The notes beneath the pieces were generated by a model that had not been told where the DNA came from, ran no database searches, and saw only the letters and a list, made by a program, of their open reading frames with translations. Positions 38,124 to 47,752 of a stretch of DNA of 64,000 bases are shown one piece after another. The position numbers and the translations under genes were made by a program. Source of the stretch: Gammaproteobacteria bacterium (GTDB taxonomy: Bacteria > Pseudomonadota > Gammaproteobacteria > Steroidobacterales > Woeseiaceae); NCBI GenBank assembly GCA_009937525.1, contig JAACFE010000006.1:1-64000 (forward strand), in the 5' to 3' direction. The first letter of the stretch is position 1. Each line of letters begins with the position of its first letter.

Positions 38124-41100
38124 AACTTCCTTCGATACTGGCATGCGGAGCGGGAGCGCGGCGCGGCACCGAAGGTCACGCCCACCACGCCAACTGCCGT
38201 AGGCCGTCGTATCAACCCCAGCCATTGACCCGATTTGGTCATGCTGGCAGGCTGGAACAGGGGGGTTACCTGGATGTACATGTGGGCCCAGTATTCGTAG
38301 GCCGGGACAAGGAACTTCGGCAGCTCGATCACAGACTGGACCTGATGATCGAAGGTCGGGGCCAGGTCTGTTTCGTGACCGGCGAAGCCGGATTCGGCAA
38401 GACGAGCATTGCCACCGAGTTTGCTCGCCGTGCCCAGCGGCGCCACAAGGACTTGCTCGTCGTCATCGGTGACTGCAATGCCCATACCGGTATCGGTGAT
38501 CCGTATCTGCCGTTCCGGGAGCTGCTCACGATGCTGATGGGCGACACGGATGATCGCATCGCCCAGGGAATGACGACCGAAGAAAACGTGGGCCGGCTGC
38601 AGGGGTTCCTGGGCGTTTCGAAACGCATCGTCGCCGACGTCGGCCCCGACCTCATCGATATCTTCCTGCCCGGCGTTGGCCTGGCTACCCGGGCGGGCGC
38701 ACTGGTGGTGGGCGATAAGGCGGTGCGACGCCGCCGAGATGCGGCCTTTGCCGGCAGCACCGCGGCCCTGGCGATGGGCGATTCCGGCACGGGCAACGAA
38801 CAGAGCCGGATCTTCGAGCAGGTAACGTCGGTCCTCACATCGCTCTCCGAACAGAAGCCGCTGCTGCTGATACTCGATGATCTTCACTGGGTTGACGATT
38901 CCAGCGCCAGCCTGCTGTTTCATCTTGCCCGGCGCATCGAAGGTAGTCGCATCCAGGTGATCGGCACGTACCGGCCCGAAGAAGTTGCGCTCGGCCGCGG
39001 CGCCGCAAGACACCCGATGGAGCAGGTGGTATCGGAACTGAAGCGGCACTATGGCGACCCCGTCGTTGTGCTCGGTGACGAGACGGAAGCCGAGACCCGG
39101 CAGTTCATCGACGAGCTGATCGACAGTGAACCGAATAAGCTCGGCGAAGACTTCCGCGCAGAGATGCACCGGCGTACCCATGGTCATGCGCTGTTTGCGG
39201 CCGAGCTCCTGCTCGACATGCAGGAGCGTGGGGACCTGGTCCAGGACGAGTCCGGGGAGTGGATAGAAGGAGAGCTGCTCGACTGGAAGAAGTTGCCTGC
39301 GCGCATCGAGGGTGTCGTCGAGGAGCGCATCAATCGGCTCGAGACCGAGCTGCAGGACATATTGACGATTGCCAGTGTGGAAGGAGAGACCTTTACTGCG
39401 CAGGTCATCGGCCGCCTGCAGGAAATCGCGGAGCGCCGGCTGCTCAAGGACCTGACCCAGGAACTTGATCGCCGCCACCGGCTCGTCAGCGAGGAGGGCA
39501 GCCGGCGAGTGGGCGACAATCGCATCTCACGTTTCCGCTTCCGGCACCACATGTTCCAGAAGTACCTCTACGAAACCCTGGGTAAGAGCGAACGCGAGCA
39601 GCTGCACGAGGACGTTGCGGCCATTCTCGAATCGCTCTACGAGGGCCGGAGGTCCAAAGTCTCTGTGCAGCTCGCGCGACACTACGAGTGCGCCCACTTG
39701 TATGCCCGGGCGGCGGAGTGCTACCTGCTGGCCGGCGAGCGCGCGACGCGCGTCTATGCCTGCAACGAGGCGCTGAATCTTGCCCAACGCGGGATTGCGG
39801 CGCTTGAGCAGGTCGGCGACATTTCCGGACACTCCCGGCTGCTCCTCGATCTGAATCTCCTGGTCGGCCAGGCTCAGCATCACGTGGGCCAGTTCGCCGA
39901 GTCCATGGAGACCTTCGAGCAGACTGCCGAACTCGCGGCCAGGCTGGGCATCCCGGAAGCACTGGCGCGCGCGGCGCTCGGCTACGACGAGCCGCGCTGG
40001 CGCTGCAACCTGCTGGAGTCCACGGCCGTGAAGCTCCTGACCAGCGCACTCGAGGCACTGGACGAGGGCGACAGCGAGCTGCGCGTGCTGCTGACGGCAC
40101 ATCTCGCGCGCGCGTTGATCAGCAGCAAGCCACGACACGAACTGATGGCCCTTCTCGACGGCGCTATCGCCATGGCGCGTCGCGTTGAAAGCCCGCGCGC
40201 GCTCGTCGAGTCGTTGCGCACACGCCTGAACCTGGACCGCGACCCGGAGGGCATCAAGGAAAGAGTGCGGCTGATCGACGAAATGCTGGGCATCGCCGAA
40301 CACATCGAGGAACGGTACCTGCAGATGGAGCTGCACGCGTTTCGTATTTACGACCTCGTGGCACTTGGCGACGTCGAAGGCTGGCAGCGGGACCTCGAAG
40401 CGCTCGGAGCGCTGAGTTCGGAAATCGCCGAGCCATTCTACGAGTACAGTCACCAGACCATGTCGGTAGCGCCGCTGATCCAGGCCGCCCGGTTCGAGCG
40501 GGCGGAGCAAATGACGATGGCGGCTTTCGAGACCGGGCAGACGCTCGGCGTGGACAACAACGAAGGCGTCATGGGTGTCCAGATGTTCACGATCCGCCGG
40601 GAGCAGGGACGCCTGGCCGAAATCGCCCGGGTGGTTCAGCACTTTCTCAATGAGCAGGGCGATGCCGCCGCATGGCGGCCGGGGCTGGCTCTCATATATG
40701 CCGATATCGGCGAACTGGACAAGGCGCACAGGGAGTTCGGGCTGCTTGCTGCGGACCGGTTCGGAGCCATTCCCCGGGACTCATTATGGCAAACGAGCCT
40801 TACCTATCTGGCCGAGACCTGTTGCGTGCTCGAGGCGCGTAGTAATGCCGAGGTGCTCTACGAGTTATTGCTCCCGTATCGGGATCTGGCCGTCGTCGTC
40901 GGCAATGCGTCCGTGTGCCTGGGCGCGACCGCACGGTACCTTGGGCAGCTGGCGTCCGTACTATCGCGCTGGGACGACGCGGCAGCCCATTTCCAGCGTG
41001 CCATCGAGCTCGATTCGCAAATGTCTGCCGACGGGTGGCTCGCGCACTCGCAGTACCAGTACAGTTGCATGCTGTTTCGCCGAGGCCGGCAGGAGGATGT

Positions 41101-41197
41101 CGAGCGGGCCAACGCGATGCTGGATGCTGCGGCAACAGCCGCGGGCAAGCTCGGGCTGATTGGTCTGAAAATGCGAATGGCGTCGGCTGAAGCATGA
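38084..41197 (+). CDS. Large AAA ATPase with C-terminal TPR-like repeats
   Basis: The ATPase (about residues 70-420) opens with PVFVGRDKELRQLDHRL and has Walker A GEAGFGKTS near residue 99-107 and Walker B LLLILDDLHW near 260, followed by the GTYRPEEV sensor strand. The remaining about 600 residues are helical repeats (AAECYLLAGERATRVYACNEALNLAQ), as in STAND NTPases and MalT- or adenylate-cyclase-linked ATPases. No cyclase, kinase or HTH domain is attached in 1037 residues. ATG 38084 has AGGG upstream but gives about 65 residues of unrecognised sequence; GTG 38283 would start close to the ATPase domain. A signal-integrating scaffold is the likely role, inferred. Confidence 0.8.
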   Translation: MGVQPRKSGAAAVELPSILACGAGARRGTEGHAHHANCRRPSYQPQPLTRFGHAGRLEQGGYLDVHVGPVFVGRDKELRQLDHRLDLMIEGRGQVCFVTGEAGFGKTSIATEFARRAQRRHKDLLVVIGDCNAHTGIGDPYLPFRELLTMLMGDTDDRIAQGMTTEENVGRLQGFLGVSKRIVADVGPDLIDIFLPGVGLATRAGALVVGDKAVRRRRDAAFAGSTAALAMGDSGTGNEQSRIFEQVTSVLTSLSEQKPLLLILDDLHWVDDSSASLLFHLARRIEGSRIQVIGTYRPEEVALGRGAARHPMEQVVSELKRHYGDPVVVLGDETEAETRQFIDELIDSEPNKLGEDFRAEMHRRTHGHALFAAELLLDMQERGDLVQDESGEWIEGELLDWKKLPARIEGVVEERINRLETELQDILTIASVEGETFTAQVIGRLQEIAERRLLKDLTQELDRRHRLVSEEGSRRVGDNRISRFRFRHHMFQKYLYETLGKSEREQLHEDVAAILESLYEGRRSKVSVQLARHYECAHLYARAAECYLLAGERATRVYACNEALNLAQRGIAALEQVGDISGHSRLLLDLNLLVGQAQHHVGQFAESMETFEQTAELAARLGIPEALARAALGYDEPRWRCNLLESTAVKLLTSALEALDEGDSELRVLLTAHLARALISSKPRHELMALLDGAIAMARRVESPRALVESLRTRLNLDRDPEGIKERVRLIDEMLGIAEHIEERYLQMELHAFRIYDLVALGDVEGWQRDLEALGALSSEIAEPFYEYSHQTMSVAPLIQAARFERAEQMTMAAFETGQTLGVDNNEGVMGVQMFTIRREQGRLAEIARVVQHFLNEQGDAAAWRPGLALIYADIGELDKAHREFGLLAADRFGAIPRDSLWQTSLTYLAETCCVLEARSNAEVLYELLLPYRDLAVVVGNASVCLGATARYLGQLASVLSRWDDAAAHFQRAIELDSQMSADGWLAHSQYQYSCMLFRRGRQEDVERANAMLDAAATAAGKLGLIGLKMRMASAEA

Positions 41198-41249
41198 CCG
41201 AACTTCGTATACCATTCGATCAAATACGGTACGGATACAGGAGGGCCCC

Positions 41250-41537
41250 ATGCCCGTTTTCATGGTTGAACGCAATTTTGCGGAGAAGCTGGAAGTCACA
41301 GAGGACGGTGCCGCCAGCATAAATCGCATCAATGACGAGGTCGGCGTCAAGTGGCTGATTTCGTTTCTGAGCGCCGACAAGAAGAAAACGTATTGTCTCT
41401 ACGAGGCATCGAGCGCCGAAGAAATCCGGGAAGCGGCGAAACGAAACGGCGTACCCGCGGACGCCATCGTCGAGGTCGGCGAGCTCAGCGCGCTGGGCGC
41501 GATGGGAGGCGTCCAGCCACAGCGATTCGCCGACTAG
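41250..41537 (+). CDS. DUF4242 small protein
   Basis: The 95-residue cytoplasmic protein matches the DUF4242 pattern (MPVFMVERNF near the start, VKWLISFLSADKKKTYCLYEASSAEEIREAAKRNG). Proteins of this family are ferredoxin-like alpha/beta folds, some annotated as nickel-binding; function is not established. AGGAGGG lies 5 bp upstream of the ATG. It follows the large ATPase by 52 bp, same strand. Confidence 0.8.
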   Translation: MPVFMVERNFAEKLEVTEDGAASINRINDEVGVKWLISFLSADKKKTYCLYEASSAEEIREAAKRNGVPADAIVEVGELSALGAMGGVQPQRFAD

Positions 41538-41707
41538 CAGGACGGATCCGCTTCGAGGGCCGCGGTGACGGCCGGACCGGTCGGCGCCGCCATCAAAAAC
41601 AAGCTAGTAGATTCCCCCCGGAAATACGTGAAATTCCGGCTGTTCAAATGCTGTCTTTCGTCATCTAATTACAATTGAAATTGCGAGGCGCAATAGGGAC
41701 GAAGACA

Positions 41708-41827
41708 GTGACTAAGTGGGAAGAATGGGAACGCGCACACGCCGAGCAAGATGCCAGGGATCGTAATATCCTCGTTGGGATATTGGTGATAATCGCCGCA
41801 CTGGTCCTTGTATCGGGTTTGATGTAG
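41708..41827 (+). CDS. 39-residue single-helix membrane peptide
   Basis: From GTG 41708 the frame encodes a charged amphipathic head (MTKWEEWERAHAEQDARDRN) and one hydrophobic helix (ILVGILVIIAALVLVSGLM), then a stop. The clean split into a polar head and one membrane span is typical of small regulatory membrane peptides. A GGGACGAAGACA stretch precedes the GTG. No family is recognised, and it could be chance in GC-rich DNA, though the helix composition argues against that. Confidence 0.5.
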   Translation: MTKWEEWERAHAEQDARDRNILVGILVIIAALVLVSGLM

Positions 41828-41987
41828 CCCTCGTGGTTGAGCGTTAGCGCGGGAGCGGTGCATCCCGCGTTCCGCGCCTTACCGGTTCGGCCGGAGCATG
41901 CGGCGTTAGCGAACGTTGCAGGCGTCTGTACGGCAAGCGCAGGAGGACCGTTGGGCGCCAGGCTATCGCCCAATAACTGGTTTCGAT

Positions 41988-43370
41988 TCAACGCTGCACG
42001 TCTACTTCAATTCTCGTGGCGTACATTTCTTTCTTGCGCGGCGCAACTTGAATAGCCCGAGTCGCAACATGCGACATTGACGCAAGCGCTACGTCGATAC
42101 TGCCGTCGGTATTTCGGTCATCGAGCGTACTCGTGTAGAAGTTCACGGGGTCCGCGGTGACGAAGGCGACGATGAGAGTGGAGCCTATCGGCTCTGACGC
42201 AGGCAACTGGAATTCCATCTGCTCGGTCGGAATTCGGAATTCTCCTGCCTTCACCGCATGATCGGCGTGGTAGGCATTCGGGAACAAGACGGTAGCGTTG
42301 TCCTGCGAGTCGACGGTTATTACGTTCAGATAACCATCGAAAGGGATCGTCATACTTAGCTCTACCGGGTCCCCCAGGGAGAATATTTCCTTGTTGGCGC
42401 CCATATCGAACGGCCGGTCTTGTTTGGCAACCATGTCGAGCAATTTCTTACGGTTCGGGCCATTGCCGTCTGCAAGCGGCAGAATTTCCATGGCGCCACT
42501 GGCCAGTTGCTCGCTGCCGAAGACCTGCGGATTGTGAATTGCCCATTCATCGACGTGTCCGCGTATGTATTCGGCCGCAGAATCGCGCAGTTCGACAATT
42601 GTCCTTGTCTGCCCTTTCTGCGCCGCCTCGCGAATCGCATTGGTCAGTCCTATCGTAAACACGCCGCCACTGGTCGTACCGATTGCCTTTTCACCGTCGC
42701 CGGCAGCAGATATCGAGACGAAATTCGAGTCGACGCTCCTGGTGAATTCCTTGTCGATAACGAACGCCTGGCCTTCAGGCATGCCAGAGTAGGCGAAAGA
42801 CTTTGTAAATATTGGGTTGGCGCCGAGACTTAGATTATCCATCATCACATCGCGCGTTACGGTACCAGAATGACAAGCGTCGACGATGATCAAGATGTTC
42901 TTGCTCGGTATGGCCTCGATCAGCCTGGCCAGCGTGTCGTCGTCCACGACGCCCGTCAATGCACGCTTGCCGTCTTTCATAATCCGGCGCACATCATGCG
43001 TGACGAGAACCTCGTCGACGCCATCCTCTTCGTCGCCGTCGAAATCCGGGTTATTGCTACCGTGGCCGCTATAGTAAAAGACGACGCGATCGTCGGGCTT
43101 AACCCCATTGCGCAACCAGGTTTCAAACTCCCGCGTGACGTTCTTCGATGTTGCCTTATCGTCCATTAGACTTCGAATCTGCTCGTCCTCGAAGCCCATG
43201 ATATTCAGCGTTTCGCGCATGCGCTCGAGATCCAGGTCGATGCCCGGCAAGTCGATGCCCGGAACCGAGTACTTCCCGACACCGACCAGCAGGGCCCGCT
43301 GCTCGGCGGGCAGATCCAGGGCGAGGAGGAGGAACAGGGCCGCCGTGATCGATGTTGTCAGTTTCCGCAT
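41988..43370 (-). CDS. Secreted caspase-family (C14) peptidase with DUF4384-like C-terminus
   Basis: The 460-residue protein has a signal peptide (about residues 1-22). A caspase-fold domain follows with catalytic His103 (FYYSGHGSNN) and Cys166 (IIVDACHSGT). An acidic loop DFDGDEEDGVDE just after the His could bind Ca2+, as in metacaspases. About residues 310-440 look like DUF4384 (IFSLGDPVELSMTIPFDGYLNVITVD, NATVLFPN). Orthocaspases cleave after Arg or Lys. Secretion makes an extracytoplasmic role likely. It is the last gene of a three-gene minus-strand run with 43393-46664, separated by 22 bp. Confidence 0.88.
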   Translation of the reverse strand: MRKLTTSITAALFLLLALDLPAEQRALLVGVGKYSVPGIDLPGIDLDLERMRETLNIMGFEDEQIRSLMDDKATSKNVTREFETWLRNGVKPDDRVVFYYSGHGSNNPDFDGDEEDGVDEVLVTHDVRRIMKDGKRALTGVVDDDTLARLIEAIPSKNILIIVDACHSGTVTRDVMMDNLSLGANPIFTKSFAYSGMPEGQAFVIDKEFTRSVDSNFVSISAAGDGEKAIGTTSGGVFTIGLTNAIREAAQKGQTRTIVELRDSAAEYIRGHVDEWAIHNPQVFGSEQLASGAMEILPLADGNGPNRKKLLDMVAKQDRPFDMGANKEIFSLGDPVELSMTIPFDGYLNVITVDSQDNATVLFPNAYHADHAVKAGEFRIPTEQMEFQLPASEPIGSTLIVAFVTADPVNFYTSTLDDRNTDGSIDVALASMSHVATRAIQVAPRKKEMYATRIEVDVQR

Positions 43371-43392
43371 GTCAGGTTATATCTAATAGCAG

Positions 43393-44847
43393 TCAGTCAA
43401 TGGGTGGTATCCCGGCATTCCTTCGCGCCTTGTTGTAGGCATCCCTCGCTTGCGACAGCTGCTCTTCGAGCGCTGCTATGTCTTCGCTGCCGGCAGTCCT
43501 CGCTTCCTCGACTGCGACACGGGCGTCGAAATACAACGTCCTCGTGCGTTCGAGTTCGGACCCCTGCGTTGGCTCCCCTTGGCCGCCCTCAGCGTCCAGG
43601 GATCGCTCGAAACCGATCGCGTTACTTGCGGCGTCCGCAATCTTGACCCGGTGATCCTTGAGGAAGCCGGCCAGGGTGGCCAGCGCGCGCTTCTCGGTCC
43701 GGGATTCGATAACGCCGACACCGATGGTCACCGGCATGTAGGAGCGCTCTTGCCTGGGCAGGTCATTGTACTCGGCCCTGCGCGCATCGAGCAGGGATTC
43801 CATGTGCAGTATGGTGAACTCGGTTTCTTCTATTTGGCGCTGCATCGTCTCCCTGACATTTGGGCTGGCCTCATTCAGACGGCCATTGAGACCTTCCCGC
43901 ACGCGAATGTTGCGTTTGATGGACCGCTCGAGCGATTGTATTTCCGCATAGACGTCCTGGTGAACAGCAGTATCGCGTTCATAGGCCTGGGCAGATTGCC
44001 ACGACATTGGCGGCACCTGCAGCCAGTCCGATTCCGGCGCGAGGCTGTTATCCTCGATGGTCGTCCCAGCCCGTATCGAACCGACCGGTACGGCAGCAGT
44101 TAGTATCGTGCGGGCTTTCGCATCCAGGCCAGGTTCTGAAATGTCGAACATGTAAATAACGACCCTGTCGGCCCGGTCTTTCTTGGTGCTGAGCAGCGAA
44201 TTTACCCACAGGCCCGCACTCTGGATCTGGAATGCCGTGCGATCTTCAGAAAAATACAGTCGCCCTTCATAAACGGAATACGGCTCGCTGTTGACGCAGA
44301 CATTGGCGCGGCGGAGGATGTTCTCGAGCGAGCGATCTTCACGGACGACTCTGGAATCGAGTTGATTGTCCGATGTATCAGCGGGCCGAACCTGTTTCGG
44401 GACATAGCGATGCATGCAGTCGGCATCGGGGGGTTCGAAGCTGGCAACGACAACGGTCACACATGACAAGCTGTCATTCAGCGAGTAGGAAGGAGACTCG
44501 TCCAGTGACACCTGGTAGAGGTCGAAGTCGTAAGCCGCGACGTAATGGAGATCTTTCTGTCGCGACAGGTTCTCGAGGGCCGACCCCGTGATCATGATGA
44601 TGCCGTTTAGCAACGCGAAAGCGGCTTTGCCGACGATCACACCTGGTAATTCGAGACCCTTTTCAACTTGCTCGTCTTCAAATGGCGGCAGGTAGTAGGG
44701 TTCGTCCGAGACAATGCACGTATCGTTGAGGAATGCGCGTATTTCGACGCCGGGCGGAAGGTTAGCCGCGTCGGCCGGGCGGATATCCAGGGAGACGCAT
44801 ACGGTCAGTACCGTAGCCCCAACGAGTATGCCGAGATGTCGATTCAT
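43393..44847 (-). CDS. Secreted protein with coiled-coil C-terminal half, unknown function
   Basis: The 484-residue product starts MNRHLGILVGATVLTV with a signal peptide ending at ADAAN. The N-terminal about 290 residues contain several cysteines (DTCIVSDEP, SLSCVTVVVA, DADCMHRY, NVCVNSEP) and no recognised fold. The C-terminal part (about 300-480) is rich in Glu/Arg/Gln heptads and probably a coiled coil. ATG 44847 overlaps the stop of the upstream hydrolase gene by 4 bp, so the two are translationally coupled. It lies between a TPR-hydrolase and a caspase; a partner or substrate role is inferred from position only. Confidence 0.75.
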   Translation of the reverse strand: MNRHLGILVGATVLTVCVSLDIRPADAANLPPGVEIRAFLNDTCIVSDEPYYLPPFEDEQVEKGLELPGVIVGKAAFALLNGIIMITGSALENLSRQKDLHYVAAYDFDLYQVSLDESPSYSLNDSLSCVTVVVASFEPPDADCMHRYVPKQVRPADTSDNQLDSRVVREDRSLENILRRANVCVNSEPYSVYEGRLYFSEDRTAFQIQSAGLWVNSLLSTKKDRADRVVIYMFDISEPGLDAKARTILTAAVPVGSIRAGTTIEDNSLAPESDWLQVPPMSWQSAQAYERDTAVHQDVYAEIQSLERSIKRNIRVREGLNGRLNEASPNVRETMQRQIEETEFTILHMESLLDARRAEYNDLPRQERSYMPVTIGVGVIESRTEKRALATLAGFLKDHRVKIADAASNAIGFERSLDAEGGQGEPTQGSELERTRTLYFDARVAVEEARTAGSEDIAALEEQLSQARDAYNKARRNAGIPPID

Positions 44848-46664
44848 TTCTGAAACTCCATAAGCAAGCGCAGGCGATCGAGAATGGCTGCCCATTCCTG
44901 CTTGTCGTCATCATCATCCATCTTCGCGATATGCTGCTCGATCCGCGGCAGGGCGTCGGCGCCGAATCGCTTGTACAGCAAGCCGGCCTCGAGGAGGTCG
45001 CTGCCGCGGCAATTGTCCGGATCGAACAGCCAGATGCGGGTCCCGGCCGTATGGTGCTCATCCATGCTGCAGCGCTTCGGCGGCGGATCGTCGCGCCAGA
45101 ACAACCGAAACAGATCGTAGATCGCCCCTTCGTTAACGGCAAAATAACTGTGACCGAGGATGTCTGCATCGATGCCCGACACGTCGATGGTGTCGATAGC
45201 GGAATGGCTGATGATCGGGTCGCCGGCAAGGCCCGCTCGCGCCGCGCCGTGAAGGATCCGCGACGACTTCAGTGCGAGGTCGTTCTCCGACGCATATAGC
45301 GTTATGCGTTGTGCCGCGCTCGAAACGGCATCAACGGCGTCCAGGAAATAGTCGTAATCAACGTCGGGTGCCGTAAACACTACCTGGTCGAAGGCTTCCA
45401 GCGACTCGTCCCTGCCATGCTTGAGCATGTATGCCTGCAACGCTTCAATCAGCGCACGATTGCCCATGCTGTGCGCGACAAGATGGATACGTTCCGCGGC
45501 GGTCTCGTGGACGATCCCGTCGAGGAGGCGGGCGAGCTTGCGCCCGCTTGGCCGTACCGCGGCCTCGTCCACAATATAAGCGGCCGTCGAAGCTCGCGAC
45601 GGCCAGCTGTACATCATCGGCGTGCCTTCGAAGTCGAGGTCGTAGGCCAGCTGCGCAGCGCGCCGTGCGGCATCTTCGAATGTCACGTTGTAGCCGTGAA
45701 TGAACAGGAAGACGTCGTTGGAGGGCGAATTGATAATGTACTGGTCCAGCTGCTCGTAGAAATCGTCCTGATCCAGAGGCACGACCGATTGCAGCAATAC
45801 GAAGCGGCGTTTCTTCGCCTCCTCACCGAGCACATAGGTATAAATAGAAAAGGGGCTCTCGGTTTCGAGTTCGCCGTATTTGTGCGTCTCGGGAATGCTG
45901 ACATCGAGGTAGCCGACCTCGAGTTCACCTCGATCGCTACCATAGTGTTGTCCAGGCTTCGAATAGCCAGTGGGCGCGCGGTCCGTGCCATAAAAAACGC
46001 GTACTGTCGCGTAACCGTCTTCCTCCGCGTAACGCCGCGGACCGTCGTCGAGTATCCCGATGTCGCGAGAACGCTCGGTTGCCGAGGCGATCCTGGCCTC
46101 GATCTCGATCTGCTTGTCCGTCTGTCCCGATTCCTCGTAGATATCGCGCAACTCGCCGAGAGTTGTCAGGACGATATCACTCTGTTCGCCGTACAAAGCC
46201 CATTCGATGCTCAGTGTTCTTGAAATGTATTCCGCTGCGCTGTGGAGATCGCCCTGGTCGCGGTAGATGCTGGCCAGGAGCTCGAGCAATGGCACGAGAT
46301 CCGGATGATCCTCGCCAAGTGCACGCTCGCTGATCGAAAGCGCTCGCTTGACGTTGTCTTCCGCGGCTTCCAGTTGCCCGAACTGCTGCTGGACTTGCGC
46401 GAGGCGAACGAGGGCTTTAACGACTTCCGGCGAATCCGGTCCGAACTCTTCGATCGCGGCGTCGACGCTCTGCTGCCCGAACTCCGCCGCGGCCGCGAAA
46501 TTGCCATTAGCGCGCGCGTACTCATATCGCTCGTAGGGGCTGAGCATTGAGCCTGCCTGCCCCCGCGCCGGTACCGCGGCAAGCAATATTGCTGCCACCA
46601 CCAATGCGCTCAAAACGAATCGAGACAATCCGAAAATGTTCATAGCCGCGCCCGAAACAGACAT
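44844..46664 (-). CDS. Secreted TPR protein with alpha/beta-hydrolase (DUF900-like) domain
   Basis: A signal peptide (about residues 8-36) precedes TPR-like repeats (about 40-195: EVVKALVRLAQVQQQFGQLE, LVPLLELLASIYRDQGDLH). From about 218 comes a DUF900-type esterase domain: VRVFYGTDRAP, FLFIHGYNVTFEDAARRAA, MYSWPSRAS, and nucleophile Ser399 in LVAHSMGNRALIEAL. A lone esterase of this family usually acts on esters or lipids; substrate unknown. The start at ATG 46664 is behind AGAGAAG; ATG 46643 is possible. It is the first gene of the minus-strand operon ending with the caspase. Confidence 0.85.
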   Translation of the reverse strand: MSVSGAAMNIFGLSRFVLSALVVAAILLAAVPARGQAGSMLSPYERYEYARANGNFAAAAEFGQQSVDAAIEEFGPDSPEVVKALVRLAQVQQQFGQLEAAEDNVKRALSISERALGEDHPDLVPLLELLASIYRDQGDLHSAAEYISRTLSIEWALYGEQSDIVLTTLGELRDIYEESGQTDKQIEIEARIASATERSRDIGILDDGPRRYAEEDGYATVRVFYGTDRAPTGYSKPGQHYGSDRGELEVGYLDVSIPETHKYGELETESPFSIYTYVLGEEAKKRRFVLLQSVVPLDQDDFYEQLDQYIINSPSNDVFLFIHGYNVTFEDAARRAAQLAYDLDFEGTPMMYSWPSRASTAAYIVDEAAVRPSGRKLARLLDGIVHETAAERIHLVAHSMGNRALIEALQAYMLKHGRDESLEAFDQVVFTAPDVDYDYFLDAVDAVSSAAQRITLYASENDLALKSSRILHGAARAGLAGDPIISHSAIDTIDVSGIDADILGHSYFAVNEGAIYDLFRLFWRDDPPPKRCSMDEHHTAGTRIWLFDPDNCRGSDLLEAGLLYKRFGADALPRIEQHIAKMDDDDDKQEWAAILDRLRLLMEFQK

Positions 46665-47011
46665 CTTCTCTTTATTATTCGGCAGCTTGTCCATCGGCAT
46701 GAGAGATGAACGACGCGCCGACCCCTCTGACACGCTAATCCGCCCGTTTCTACCTTACAGATTACCGATCGTTCTCCAACCTGTCCACGAGCTGTCAGAA
46801 ATAATACTCCTATGCCGGCTGAAGCGCCTCAAAAAAGCGTTCGTGATAAACCGCTGCTGTTTATCGGAAAGCAATCGCCAGAGTTGCCGGAGAGGATCGA
46901 GTGATGACCGCAATGACGTGCTTCTCGTGTATTTTCCCCCTCGAAGTGTAGTCGACCGCTGTTTATAGCGTGCGTTGCGTCACGGCAGGCTCGTCACGTA
47001 GGTCTTAGCAT
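46665..47011. other. Divergent intergenic region, 347 bp
   Basis: It separates the divergent hydrolase (minus) and small secreted protein (plus). The region is noticeably richer in A and T than its surroundings (for example TGTTTATCGG and CTTTATTATTCGG). I see no convincing promoter pair, palindrome or small gene. Confidence 0.4.
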
Positions 47012-47593
47012 ATGCGTCGAGTTCGACCAATAGATCCGCCAATGCCCGAATTCGTGACCATTTTGCCCCAAGGTAGCTGCCGACTGTCCACGAAGCGCCT
47101 GAATCTGCTACGCATCAGCCTGGCGGTATGGTTAGCGGTGTTTCTCAACACCACAGCCGCGGACGGTCTGCGGGTCGACAATGCTGCTGAACTGGCATTC
47201 GCCGTCACGGATATGACGTCAGCAGCGCAGGGCATGGGTCTGTCGAAGGCCGGGTTAGCCGGCGCGGTCACGGAAAAACTCGGCGCTGCCGGCATCCTGG
47301 CTCGGCCCACCATTTCCGGACAGGACGAGGAAGTATTGTTGGTCGATGTCGTCATTGAGCATGACGCGTATTACGTCTCGCTCGGCTTCTGGCGAGTTGC
47401 GAGCTATCCGCAACCACAGGGTGGAATCACGTCCAGCTTCGTGACGGTATGGCAAGACTACTCGGTCGGGACGCACCACGGTAACGCGGATACCGTTTAC
47501 GACGCTGTAACAACAATTGCCGATCAATTTATTGCAAGATACAGCGACGCAAACGACCTCGCCGGGCGCGTACGGGCGGCCAACAGCCCCTGA
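47012..47593 (+). CDS. Secreted protein of unknown function
   Basis: Up to 193 residues, with a hydrophobic segment LRISLAVWLAVFL that looks like a signal peptide with cleavage near TTAADG, preceded by an unusually long n-region. The mature part (about 140 residues) has strands such as EEVLLVDVVIEHDAYYVSLGFWRVA and a helix near the C-terminus. Starts at 47012 (AGGT upstream) or 47042 are both possible. The family is not recognised. It precedes the autotransporter-like gene in the same direction, 159 bp away. Confidence 0.65.
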   Translation: MRRVRPIDPPMPEFVTILPQGSCRLSTKRLNLLRISLAVWLAVFLNTTAADGLRVDNAAELAFAVTDMTSAAQGMGLSKAGLAGAVTEKLGAAGILARPTISGQDEEVLLVDVVIEHDAYYVSLGFWRVASYPQPQGGITSSFVTVWQDYSVGTHHGNADTVYDAVTTIADQFIARYSDANDLAGRVRAANSP

Positions 47594-47752
47594 AGATTGG
47601 ACCGAGTTCCATCAGCGTTTTCATATTGCACCGCAACATGTCTTGTTGAACGCAGCGCTTTGAACTAGGCTTCCCTAAGCCGCATAGCCAGACTGCAGGT
47701 CGATGCGCATGCCTCCTGTAATCGAACAAAAATATAAGGGAAGGGCGGGGAT

